From: UBA9676 sp036522155
GTDB taxonomy: Bacteria; Actinomycetota; Actinomycetes; Streptosporangiales; Streptosporangiaceae
Length of the DNA: 7,071 bases
NCBI GenBank assembly: GCA_036522155.1
Contig: DATDGI010000416.1
Coordinates: forward strand, 1-7,071
Direction of reading: 5' to 3'
Shown: positions 1-6,261 of the stretch, in pieces
How positions within the stretch are numbered: position 1 is the stretch's first letter
How the letters are laid out: each line of letters starts with the position of its first letter
Made by a program: the position numbers and the translations under genes
Notes under the pieces: model-generated
What the model was told of the DNA's origin: nothing
The model's input: only the letters and a program-made list of their open reading frames with translations
Databases searched by the model: none

Positions 1-443
1 GGCCTGACAATAAGCATCCAGGCACCCGGCCCAATACCGCCGATCAAAAGGACGCCCAGGGGAAGCCAGATCCACCATCTTCCGACCACCGGCCAGGCAA
101 GGAAGGTGAGCGACAATGCGACAAGGACGATCCCCAGAATAGTCAGGGACGCCCGGAAGCTCCTGAACCTGGGATATTTATCGTACGTCTCATAGAGCCG
201 GCCGATGCTCATCTGAATGCTGGCCATGAACAATCCAGTGGCGGCGATCAGCAGCGACAGGACAACGTCATGCCAGGGTGCGCCCGGGTACTTGCTCGAC
301 GCGAAATTGATGATCGTGGGCAGGCTGAATCCGGCGAAAATCGGGGCTATCAGCCGGGTCAGGCTCTCCGCGTTTTGCCCGCTCTGCATGCCAGACCCAT
401 TACCCGGGACAGGCGGGGAGGAAGTTGTCTCACTCACCTGCAC
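1..443 (-). CDS. Partial multi-pass membrane protein, family not recognised
   Basis: The frame is open from the left edge of the window to a GTG at 443-441, preceded in frame by a stop at 470-468. The C-terminus lies outside the window. The 147 visible residues show a polar, Ser/Pro/Gly-rich N-terminus (about 1-28) and then four hydrophobic stretches at roughly 29-48, 58-78, 98-118 and 124-146. A basic, Tyr-rich cytosol-like loop with YETYDKYPRFRSFR lies between the second and third. A weak Shine-Dalgarno (AGGCGG, 455-450) sits six bases before GTG 443; a second GTG at 437-435, giving VSETTSS, is an equally reasonable start. It begins 30-36 bases after the permease stop on the same strand, so it is probably co-transcribed with the permease. 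Its codon use is less GC-rich than its neighbours (ATA, TTG and AAA codons occur). I do not recognise the family and assign no function. Confidence 0.72.
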   Translation of the reverse strand, partial: MQVSETTSSPPVPGNGSGMQSGQNAESLTRLIAPIFAGFSLPTIINFASSKYPGAPWHDVVLSLLIAATGLFMASIQMSIGRLYETYDKYPRFRSFRASLTILGIVLVALSLTFLAWPVVGRWWIWLPLGVLLIGGIGPGAWMLIVR

Positions 444-473
444 AGTATCCCGCCTGCCAGCGACCCTTCAGGG

Positions 474-1961
474 TTACGACGTGGGGGCTGGGCTATCGCC
501 GGTTGCCTTCCACCCCGGTTTGCGGAGCCGGTCCATCAGCAGCGGCGGGAGAATCCCGATGGCGAGAATCCCCGCGAGTATCAGGCCGGCGTACACGAGC
601 GGGTTCAAGTGGCCGAACTGCGACGGGGGGACGAACCCGATCACCAGCGCGGCCACCGACGACACGGCGCCGAGCAGGCACAGCAGGCCCAGCGCCGGAG
701 CTCGGTAACCGCGTGCGTGATCCGGTTGCGAACGTCGCAGCCTCATCGCCGCGATGAACATCAGCACGTACATGATCAGGTACACCTGCGTGGCCATCGC
801 GGCGAAGATCCAGTATGCGTGCGAGACGCTCGGAATGAAGGCATAGAGCATGGCGATGACCGTGATCACCGCGCCTTGCGCTGTGAGAATACGCACCTCG
901 ATGCCTTTGCCATTGACCCTCTGAAAGTAAGGAGGGAGAAAACCCTGCTCGCGCCCAATCCTCAGCAGCCCCTCGGACGGGCCGTCCAGCCAGGACAGCA
1001 TCCCGGCGAGCGCCCCGACCGCCAGAGCGATCGCGATCAGCGGCACGGCGAACTTGAGGCCGAAGTGTGTCATGAGGCTGCTGAAGGCCTGCATGACGCC
1101 GGCGGTGAAACTGATCTGACCTGAGGGAATCACCCACGAGATCGCCAGTGTCGGGAGGATGAAGACAGCGAGGACCAGCGCCATGGCGAGGAAGATGGAC
1201 TTCGGGTAGTCGCGTCCTGGGTTCCGGAGTTCGTCAACATGGACGGCGTTGACTTCGATGCCGGCGTAGGTGAAGAAGCTGTTGACGACCAGGACGATGC
1301 TGGCGAGGCCACTCCACACCGGCAGGAGATGGTGAGCGGTCATCGGCGCGGCCGAGTGGTTCCCCTGGAGCAGGTATGCGGCGCCGAGCGCGACGAGGAT
1401 CGCTCCCGGGATCAGCGTTCCGATCACGGTGCCGCCCGACGAGAGCAGGGCCACCAGCGTCACCCCGCGTGAGGACACCAGAACGCCGCCCCAGAACAGA
1501 ACGATGATGATGACGGCGTTGTAGACACCGTTACCGGCCAGGCCCGGATCGACGACGTAGGCGAGCGTGCCGGCGACAAAGGCGAGCAATGCCGGGTAGT
1601 AGAAGATCGTCTGGGCGAACTCGCACCACACCGCGAGCAGGCCCATCGGAGCGTTGATGCCCTCGCGCACCCAGTTGTAGACGCCGCCCGGCCAGCCAGA
1701 GGCCAGCTCCGCCGCGACCAGCGACACGGGCAGCAGGAACACGAACGCGGGCCCGACATACAAGAAGACCGAGGCGAGCCCGAACACCGACATCGCGGGC
1801 GCCGACCCGAGGTAGCCAACCGAGCCCACCGTCATCATCGCCAGCGCCGTCCAGGTGATCAGTTTTCGAGCCGCTGGGGGCGCTGCGCGCTGGACCAGCA
1901 GCGGCCGGCTGTGATCCGGAGCGAGCGTTGCTCGCGGATGCCGGCGCCTTCGCACCCACAT
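474..1961 (-). CDS. APC-superfamily amino-acid permease, glutamate:GABA antiporter-like
   Basis: This 495-residue integral membrane protein probably imports or exchanges an amino acid across the cytoplasmic membrane. About twelve hydrophobic segments can be seen, near 34-54, 62-87, 107-135, 146-164, 178-198, 215-236, 256-278, 302-324, 358-377, 382-407, 421-444 and 453-476. Family-like blocks are RKLITWTALAMMTVGS at 32-47, ELASGWPGGVYNWVREG at 85-101, the loop YAGIEVNAVHVDELRNPGRD at 232-251, and SWLDGPSEGLL at 323-333 followed by GREQGFLPP. These resemble the glutamate:GABA antiporter (GGA) branch of APC transporters. The tail after the last segment is only about 20 residues, so there is no long C-terminal plug like that of enteric GadC. 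No glutamate decarboxylase is nearby, so the substrate is open. ATG 1961 is the first start after an in-frame TAA; it lacks a good ribosome site, and GTG 1955 is the only close alternative. It is divergent from the VOC gene and leads into the small membrane gene at 443. Confidence 0.9.
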   Translation of the reverse strand: MWVRRRRHPRATLAPDHSRPLLVQRAAPPAARKLITWTALAMMTVGSVGYLGSAPAMSVFGLASVFLYVGPAFVFLLPVSLVAAELASGWPGGVYNWVREGINAPMGLLAVWCEFAQTIFYYPALLAFVAGTLAYVVDPGLAGNGVYNAVIIIVLFWGGVLVSSRGVTLVALLSSGGTVIGTLIPGAILVALGAAYLLQGNHSAAPMTAHHLLPVWSGLASIVLVVNSFFTYAGIEVNAVHVDELRNPGRDYPKSIFLAMALVLAVFILPTLAISWVIPSGQISFTAGVMQAFSSLMTHFGLKFAVPLIAIALAVGALAGMLSWLDGPSEGLLRIGREQGFLPPYFQRVNGKGIEVRILTAQGAVITVIAMLYAFIPSVSHAYWIFAAMATQVYLIMYVLMFIAAMRLRRSQPDHARGYRAPALGLLCLLGAVSSVAALVIGFVPPSQFGHLNPLVYAGLILAGILAIGILPPLLMDRLRKPGWKATGDSPAPTS

Positions 1962-1964
1962 GGG

Positions 1965-2009
1965 TTACCGTCGCGGGGACGGAGCGAGGTCGGCGGGACT
2001 GGGTCTCAT
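1965..2009 (-). other. Possible 14-residue leader ORF before the permease
   Basis: On the minus strand an ATG at 2009-2007 has a GAGG ribosome site seven bases upstream. It opens a 14-codon frame (MRPSPADLAPSPRR) ending in TAA at 1967-1965, three bases before the permease ATG and in the same frame. The permease start itself has no convincing Shine-Dalgarno. The leader could deliver ribosomes to it by coupling, or it could be chance. The composition is Pro/Arg-rich, as GC-rich noncoding DNA often is, so this is tentative. Confidence 0.3.
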
Positions 2010-2022
2010 CAGGGATCCTCGT

Positions 2023-2047
2023 TGTCGGTTGGCCGGTCGGGAACGTC
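2023..2047 (+). promoter_or_regulatory. Candidate ECF-type promoter, distal
   Basis: TGTCGG at 2023-2028 and CGTC at 2044-2047 are separated by 15 bases. ECF42 promoters are remembered as TGTCGA-like at -35 and CGTC- or CGAC-like at -10. This would give a leader of about 130 bases for the VOC gene. The spacing is slightly short, so it is a weaker functional candidate than its distance-matched twin at 2114. Confidence 0.22.
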
Positions 2048-2085
2048 AAGCAGCTTTCTACACGGGTTTGCGGGTCCGATCGACC

Positions 2086-2096
2086 TTGATCATCAA
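2086..2096. repeat. Small palindrome in the divergent intergenic region
   Basis: TTGAT-C-ATCAA has perfect 5-base arms around one central base, roughly midway between the divergent permease and VOC starts. It could be a half-length operator. It is short enough to arise by chance and no regulator gene adjoins it. Confidence 0.2.
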
Positions 2097-2113
2097 ACGG
2101 AAGACCCGGTGCC

Positions 2114-2141
2114 TGTCGGATCGGGCCACCGGCCGTTCGTC
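2114..2141 (+). promoter_or_regulatory. Candidate ECF42-type promoter for the VOC-DGPF-sigma operon
   Basis: TGTCGG at 2114-2119 resembles the ECF42 -35 element (TGTCGA) at five of six bases, and CGTC at 2138-2141 resembles the -10. The spacer is 18 bases, slightly long. Transcription would begin near 2148, leaving a leader of about 35 bases that contains the VOC ribosome site. If real, the sigma factor at the end of the operon probably drives its own operon. The promoter motif is recalled from family knowledge; the match is by eye. Confidence 0.38.
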
Positions 2142-2181
2142 TGGTAAGCAGAGGGAACCATCACCACGGAGGGATATCGAG

Positions 2182-2649
2182 ATGACAGCGCCTAAGCCCA
2201 GCCCGATTCCGGATACCTACCGCCGGGTCACCCCCGCCCTGGTCGTCCAGGGCGCCGTGAAGGCCCTGGACTTCTACGCCCAGGTGTTTGGTGCGTCCGA
2301 GCGGGTGCGGATCCCCGGCCCGGGCGGATCGATCGTCCATGCGGAGATCCAGATCGGGGACTCGGTGGTCATCGTCGAGGACCCGCAGCGGGGGACGGCG
2401 GCGCCACCGGCCGGTGGCCTGCCCGGGACCCCGGTCTTCCAGTTCATCTATGTGGAGGACGTCGATGCCGTGGTGGCGCGGGCCGTCGAACTCGGTGCCA
2501 CGCTGCAGCGCGCCCCGGAGAACCAGTTCTACGGTGACCGGGACGGCTTCATCATCGACCCGTTCGGGCATGGCTGGACCGTCGCCACGCACGTGGAGGA
2601 CGTGAGCCCGGAGGAAATGATGCGGCGGATGGCCGCTCTGTTCGGGTAG
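2182..2649 (+). CDS. VOC-superfamily (glyoxalase/PhnB-like) protein
   Basis: A 155-residue cytosolic protein of the vicinal-oxygen-chelate fold, which includes glyoxalases, dioxygenases and antibiotic-binding resistance proteins; the exact reaction cannot be read. The sequence shows the usual opening VTPALVVQGAVKALDFYAQVFGA (16-38), a first-half strand with H53 in IVHAEIQIGD, the second-half start FQFIYVEDVDAVVARAVELGA (87-106), and the closing YGDRDGFIIDPFGHGW (117-132) typical of PhnB-like members. H53 is a plausible metal ligand. The start at ATG 2182 is set by a strong GGAGGG ribosome site at 2168-2173; an in-frame extension further upstream runs through intergenic DNA and has no domain content. 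It is the first gene of a three-gene run, with 17 bases to the next. Its pairing with DGPF and ECF42 genes suggests a role in the same stress or detoxification response, which is inference. Confidence 0.9.
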   Translation: MTAPKPSPIPDTYRRVTPALVVQGAVKALDFYAQVFGASERVRIPGPGGSIVHAEIQIGDSVVIVEDPQRGTAAPPAGGLPGTPVFQFIYVEDVDAVVARAVELGATLQRAPENQFYGDRDGFIIDPFGHGWTVATHVEDVSPEEMMRRMAALFG

Positions 2650-2666
2650 ATCCGAGGACGCCGATC

Positions 2667-3008
2667 ATGAAATACGTGCTGATGTTCGTCGATACCGAAC
2701 AGTTCGCGGCCGATCTGGCCGCCATGGACGAGACCGAGCGGGAACGCGCCTACGCCCGGGTCCGGCAGTGGTTCGCCGACCACCACGACAAGATCACCCA
2801 CCACGGCCATCTCATGCCGCCGGACACCGCTACCACCCTACGGCTGGACCGCGGCGAACCGCTGGTCACCGACGGGCCGTTCGTGGAGGGCAAGGAAGTG
2901 GTCAGCGGCTATGCCGAGATCGAGGTGGCCGACCTGGACGCGGCCTTGCGGCTGGCCAGGTCGTGGCCGGCCTGCCCGGTGGTGGAGATCCGCCCGATGG
3001 CGTCGTGA
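2667..3008 (+). CDS. YCII-related / DGPF-domain protein
   Basis: A 113-residue small cytosolic protein of the YCII-like (alpha-beta barrel dimer) superfamily, DGPF branch. It opens with MKYVLMFVDT, as DGPF proteins usually do, and carries the signature LVTDGPFVEGKEVVSGY at 66-82, with DGPF at 69-72 and the characteristic K76 and E77 after it. The C-terminal EVADLDAALRLARSWP (86-101) is the usual final helix, and VEIRPM closes the domain. The length is normal for the family. Biochemical function is not established; genes of this family sit beside ECF42 sigma genes in many bacteria and are their usual targets. A CGAGGA ribosome site (2653-2658) lies eight bases before the ATG. Its TGA overlaps the sigma GTG (GTGA at 3005-3008), implying translational coupling. 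Confidence 0.92.
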   Translation: MKYVLMFVDTEQFAADLAAMDETERERAYARVRQWFADHHDKITHHGHLMPPDTATTLRLDRGEPLVTDGPFVEGKEVVSGYAEIEVADLDAALRLARSWPACPVVEIRPMAS

Positions 3009-4201
3009 CCCACCCCTCGCATGACGAGCTGGCCCGGGTGGTGCGCGACCACGCGGGCCAGCTCGCGGCTTCGCTGGTCCACCTGGTCGGGGACTTCGCG
3101 ACGGCGGAAGACCTGGTCCAGGACGCCATCGAGGCGGCGCTGACCCACTGGCCGGCGGAGGGCATCCCGGAACGGCCGGACGCCTGGCTGTACACCGTGG
3201 CCCGCCGCCGCGGCCTGGACGTGCTGCGCCGGGAGAGCCGCTACCGGGAGAAGCTCAGACTTGTGGCGTGGCCAGACCAGCCGGACCCCGGCGACCGGCT
3301 CGGGCTGATCTTCACCTGCTGCCACCCAGCCCTGCCCCGCACCGGTCAGGTCGCCCTCACCCTGCGGGTGGTATGCGGGCTGACCACTGCCCAGATCGCC
3401 AGGGCCTTCCTCATCCCCGAGTCCACCGTCGGGCAACGGATCACCCGCGCCAAACGGAAGATCAGCGGCGCGGGCATCCCCTACCGGATCCCCGCCGCCG
3501 AGGAACTCGGCACCCGCCTCACCGAGGTGCTGGCCGTCATCTACCTGCTCTTCAACGAGGGTTACCTGTCCAGCGGCGGCCGGCAGGCCCAGTCCCGCGA
3601 CCTCACCGACGACGCCGAGTTCCTCGCCACACTGCTGCACCACCTCATGCCCACCGAACCCGAGGTGGCCGGCCTGCTCGCCCTGATCCGGCTCCACCGG
3701 GCCAGGGCAGCCGCCCGCTTCGGCCAGCACAGCGAGATCATCCAGCTCCAGGATCAGGACCGGTCCCGGTGGGACCACCAGGTCATCGCCGACGCCGGAC
3801 GGCTGATCAGCCGCGCCGCCGCGCTCAAGCGGCCCGGGCCCTACCAGCTTCAGGCGGCCATCGTCGCCTGCCACGCCGAAGCCAAGCAGTGGGAGGACAC
3901 CGACTGGACGCAGATCGTCGTGCTCTACGACATGCTGCTCCACCTGGCGCCATCACCGGTGACCCGGCTGCACCGGGCGATCGCCCTGCGCTACGTCACC
4001 GGGCCAGCCGCCGCCCTGCGCGAAGTGGAAGCCCTTGCCGACGACCTGGACGGATACCACCTGTTCCACGCCACCCGCGCCGAACTTCTCCGCGACCTCG
4101 GCCACACCGGCCAGGCACGAGCGGCAGACCAGCGCGCCCTCACCCTGACGGCCAACCCAGCCGAACGATCCCTGCTGCGGCAACGCCTCAACTGGACATG
4201 A
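3005..4201 (+). CDS. ECF sigma factor, ECF42 type, with C-terminal TPR-like extension
   Basis: A 398-residue RNA polymerase sigma factor. Region sigma-2 covers about 9-80, with EDLVQDAIEAAL at 35-46 and DAWLYTVARRRGLDVLRRE at 59-77. Region sigma-4 covers about 97-153 and includes FTCCHPAL at 103-110, LTTAQIARAFLIPESTVGQR at 126-145 and then ITRAKRKI. The rest (about 165-398) is the long helical extension of this group, with VLAVIYLLFNEGY at 175-187, LQDQDRSRWD at 248-257, GPYQLQAAIVACHAEA at 278-293, and TPR-like helices to the end. In ECF42 proteins the extension takes part in control and no cognate anti-sigma factor is usual; none is encoded here. GTG 3005 is chosen because it overlaps the DGPF stop, sits just before the sigma-2 domain, and upstream codons are out-of-frame DGPF sequence. 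It lacks its own good ribosome site, consistent with coupling. The next gene is convergent. Confidence 0.94.
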   Translation: MTHPSHDELARVVRDHAGQLAASLVHLVGDFATAEDLVQDAIEAALTHWPAEGIPERPDAWLYTVARRRGLDVLRRESRYREKLRLVAWPDQPDPGDRLGLIFTCCHPALPRTGQVALTLRVVCGLTTAQIARAFLIPESTVGQRITRAKRKISGAGIPYRIPAAEELGTRLTEVLAVIYLLFNEGYLSSGGRQAQSRDLTDDAEFLATLLHHLMPTEPEVAGLLALIRLHRARAAARFGQHSEIIQLQDQDRSRWDHQVIADAGRLISRAAALKRPGPYQLQAAIVACHAEAKQWEDTDWTQIVVLYDMLLHLAPSPVTRLHRAIALRYVTGPAAALREVEALADDLDGYHLFHATRAELLRDLGHTGQARAADQRALTLTANPAERSLLRQRLNWT

Positions 4202-4298
4202 CCAGCGTCTCCAACCGGCACCAGATCGCACTGCATGCTGGCCAGCGGAAGCTGCCGGTGTGTTCAGAATTGCCCGACGGCCGGAGCTGGCCCATCAC

Positions 4299-4337
4299 CG
4301 GGTGGGGCTGCAGGCCTTTGGCCCGCAGCCCCACCCG
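4299..4337. terminator. Strong hairpin between convergent genes
   Basis: A perfect 13-base stem pairs 4299-4311 with 4325-4337 (core GGGTGGGGCTGC). Past one A/C mismatch a further GGCC/GGCC stem closes on a TTT loop. It lies about 100 bases past the sigma stop and about 40 bases past the secreted-protein stop on the other strand. There is no T tract, which is common for high-GC actinobacterial terminators. It probably works for both transcripts. The rest of 4202-4378 shows no gene. Confidence 0.75.
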
Positions 4338-4378
4338 CCATAGCATCCGTACGGTGCCCGGACTGGCCCAGCGGCTGC

Positions 4379-4717
4379 CTATTCGACGCCGGAGAACTCG
4401 TGCTGGATGTCACCGGCCGGGTCGGCATGGCCGCCTGGCCCATCCGGAGGGGCTGACTCGTTCTCAGTAGAGCTCTCCCCTTCCGGGGAGGATGGCTCCG
4501 GGCTGCTGGTTCCGGCCGCCGTCAGGACGGAAGCGTTGTCAGGGCTGGTCTGGTCGCCCTGCTGGAGGGTGTCGTTATCAGGGCTGGTGGGCTCGGCGCT
4601 GGCGATAGCGGCGCGCCCGGCTGTGCCGTGACTGGCGGCCAGGGCCGTCCCGGTGCCCGCACCGGCCAGGGCGAGGACTGCCACCGCGGCCGCGGCGATC
4701 TTCGGTGTGAGCTTCAT
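4379..4717 (-). CDS. Small secreted acidic Ser/Pro-rich protein, function unknown
   Basis: A 112-residue protein with a clear Sec-type signal: K2 and K6 start it, then an Ala/Val/Leu core (7-20), and an ALA motif with likely cleavage after A27. The mature part, about 85 residues, has about 15 Asp/Glu, one Arg, no Lys, no Cys and a single aromatic residue (F108), so it is probably extended or disordered outside the membrane. TSPDN occurs twice (44-48 and 57-61), SSPE also occurs twice (71-80), and the tail GGHADPAGDIQHEFSGVE is the only part that looks like a defined motif. No lipobox, LPXTG or PepSY signature is present. An AAGGTGAG ribosome site lies a few bases before the ATG. It follows the HK by 115 bases on the same strand. 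That gap carries an element shared with the regulator promoter, so control by the two-component system is likely. A role as signal ligand, ion buffer or accessory of the kinase is speculation. Confidence 0.8.
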   Translation of the reverse strand: MKLTPKIAAAAVAVLALAGAGTGTALAASHGTAGRAAIASAEPTSPDNDTLQQGDQTSPDNASVLTAAGTSSPEPSSPEGESSTENESAPPDGPGGHADPAGDIQHEFSGVE

Positions 4718-4790
4718 GAGGTCTCACCTTCTTCATAGGGTGCTCACGCTGACATGGGCAGCATGGGCGACCTGGATGAGACGATCGTTT

Positions 4791-4803
4791 GAGCGCCATG
4801 TGA
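4791..4803 (-). promoter_or_regulatory. Shared 13-base element, copy before the secreted-protein gene
   Basis: The minus strand reads TCACATGGCGCTC, matching the copy in the regulator promoter (TCACATTGTGCTC) at 11 of 13 positions and in the same orientation relative to the downstream gene. It lies about 75 bases before the secreted-protein ATG. It may be a binding site for the OmpR-type regulator, which usually binds direct repeats upstream of its targets. Confidence 0.35.
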
Positions 4804-4832
4804 AGGCTGATATCTGGGAGTAGCTGCGCCGG

Positions 4833-6254
4833 TCACTGTCCAGAATCGAGGGGAAGTTCGATCCGGACCAGCGCCCCTCCGCCTGGGTGGTTGCCCGCAC
4901 CTGCCTGCCCTCCGTGGGCGGACGCGATGGAAGCCACGATGGCGAGCCCCAGGCCGGCACCGCCATCGGCCCGGCTGCGGGCCGGATCAGCACGCTGGAA
5001 TCGCTCGAAAGCGTGCGGGAGGAACTCGGCCGGGAAGCCTGGCCCGTGATCCCGGACCTCAACCGTCACCATCTGCCGCTGCCCGCCGCCGTTCCTGGGC
5101 GCCGCCAGACGGCCGGTGATCTCGACCGCGGTTCCCGCTGGGGCGTGCCGGACGGCATTGTCGATGAGATTGTCGAGCGCTTGCCGCACCCGGCCGGGAT
5201 CAGCCATGACCGGCAGCTGCCCATCCGCGCGGACGCTGAGGGCAACACCGCGGCTGGCGGCGGCGGCGGCGAACCGGTGTGCGGCCGCCCGCAGCTCGGT
5301 GGACATTTCGGCCGGTTCCCGGACCAGGACCGCCGTGCCCTCGTCGGTGCGGGCCAGCAGCAGTAGCTCCTCCGCCAGCCGGATCAGGCGGTCGGTGTCG
5401 CTGGCCGCTGCCCCAACCGCGGCGGCCAGCGCCGCCCGCGTGTTCCCCGGCCGGGCGGCCAGTTCCAGTTCGGCCTTGAGCGCCGTGAGCGGTGTACGCA
5501 GTTCGTGACCCGCGTCGGCGGTGAACGCGCGCTGCCTGGCCATCGCCAGCTGCAGCCGGTCCAGCAGGCTGTTCATGGTGACGGCGAGGGCAGCGATCTC
5601 ATCGCCGGTGCCTGGGACGGGCAGCCGGGCAGCCGTGTCGCGGCTGGTGATCTCCGCCAGCCGCCGCCGCATCCTGCCCACCGGGCGCAGGGCGGCACCG
5701 GTCAGCAGCCAGCCGCCCAGCCCCGCGGCCAGCATGGCCAGCGGGCCACCGATCACCAAGGCCAGGCGGGCACGTGCCAGCGCCGCATCGGCGATTGCGC
5801 TGGGAACCCCGACCACGGTGACCACCGGATGCGGACGAGCGGGCACGCGGCTGGCGAGCATCCGCATCCACTCGCCCTCGACGACGGACATGAGGGTGAG
5901 CGGTTTCCCCGCAACCACCTTCCGGAGCTGCGCCCGGGACAGCAGCGGGCGGCTGCTCTCGATGCCGGAGGAATACCTCACCCGCTCGCCCCACGTGAGC
6001 ACCTGTGCGACCTGATCCGATGCCGGGAACTGGCCGGCATGGCTCCCGGCCTGCTCGGTTCCGGCGGGACTGCCCGCGGGCAGGGGCCCGCTTGCCAGCC
6101 GGGCCGCCAGCGCATCTGCGCGCACCCGCAGCTCACGGTCGAGGGCGGCATTGAGCGACGTGTGCAGCTGCCATACGAAAGCCAGCCCGGCCGCCGCGAT
6201 CAGCGCGCCGCTGCCCAGACCGAAAATCAGGGCGAGCCGGGTCCGCAGCGACAT
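4833..6254 (-). CDS. Sensor histidine kinase (HAMP, HisKA, HATPase)
   Basis: A 473-residue membrane kinase that autophosphorylates and passes phosphate to the regulator encoded just upstream. The first membrane segment is about 8-30, the extracytoplasmic sensor region 31-162, and the second segment 163-187. HAMP runs about 188-240 (LRPVGRMRRRLAEI). The H-box is FTADAGHELRTPLT at 244-257, with phospho-acceptor H250; the usual Ser before His is Gly here. The N-box is DNLIDNAVRHAP (361-372), G1 is DHGPGF (402-407), the F-box is FERFQRAD (416-423) and G2 is GAGLGLAIV (432-440), so all catalytic motifs are intact. The sensor region has a long Gly/Ser/Ala-rich linker (about 55-78) and no recognisable ligand domain. 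ATG 6254 lies seven bases after the regulator stop and fits the short cytoplasmic N-terminus; a longer in-frame start at 6401 would run through the regulator gene. It probably depends on coupled translation. Confidence 0.94.
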   Translation of the reverse strand: MSLRTRLALIFGLGSGALIAAAGLAFVWQLHTSLNAALDRELRVRADALAARLASGPLPAGSPAGTEQAGSHAGQFPASDQVAQVLTWGERVRYSSGIESSRPLLSRAQLRKVVAGKPLTLMSVVEGEWMRMLASRVPARPHPVVTVVGVPSAIADAALARARLALVIGGPLAMLAAGLGGWLLTGAALRPVGRMRRRLAEITSRDTAARLPVPGTGDEIAALAVTMNSLLDRLQLAMARQRAFTADAGHELRTPLTALKAELELAARPGNTRAALAAAVGAAASDTDRLIRLAEELLLLARTDEGTAVLVREPAEMSTELRAAAHRFAAAAASRGVALSVRADGQLPVMADPGRVRQALDNLIDNAVRHAPAGTAVEITGRLAAPRNGGGQRQMVTVEVRDHGPGFPAEFLPHAFERFQRADPARSRADGGAGLGLAIVASIASAHGGQAGAGNHPGGGALVRIELPLDSGQ

Positions 6255-6261
6255 GGCCGGG

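Noticed and set aside
270..1124. Plus-strand reading frame of 284 residues opposite the permease and small membrane gene
   Set aside because: His/Arg/Asp-rich shadow with no ribosome site or motifs; the minus-strand frames have clear membrane-protein character.
1960..2181. Longer N-terminus for the VOC protein
   Set aside because: Arg/Gly-rich translation of intergenic DNA; a strong ribosome site fixes the start at 2182.
2909..3943. Long minus-strand reading frame (344 residues) opposite the DGPF and sigma genes
   Set aside because: It mirrors two well-supported genes, is Gly/Asp/Val-rich with no domain, and is the usual antisense shadow in high-GC DNA.
3268..4470. Plus-strand frame of 400 residues overlapping the sigma gene
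   Set aside because: Arg/Pro/His-rich alternate frame that runs through the sigma stop and the terminator hairpin; no domain content.
4539..4592. Near-identical short repeats TCAGGGCTGGT inside the secreted-protein gene
   Set aside because: They encode the repeated TSPDN motif and need no separate explanation as a mobile or regulatory repeat.
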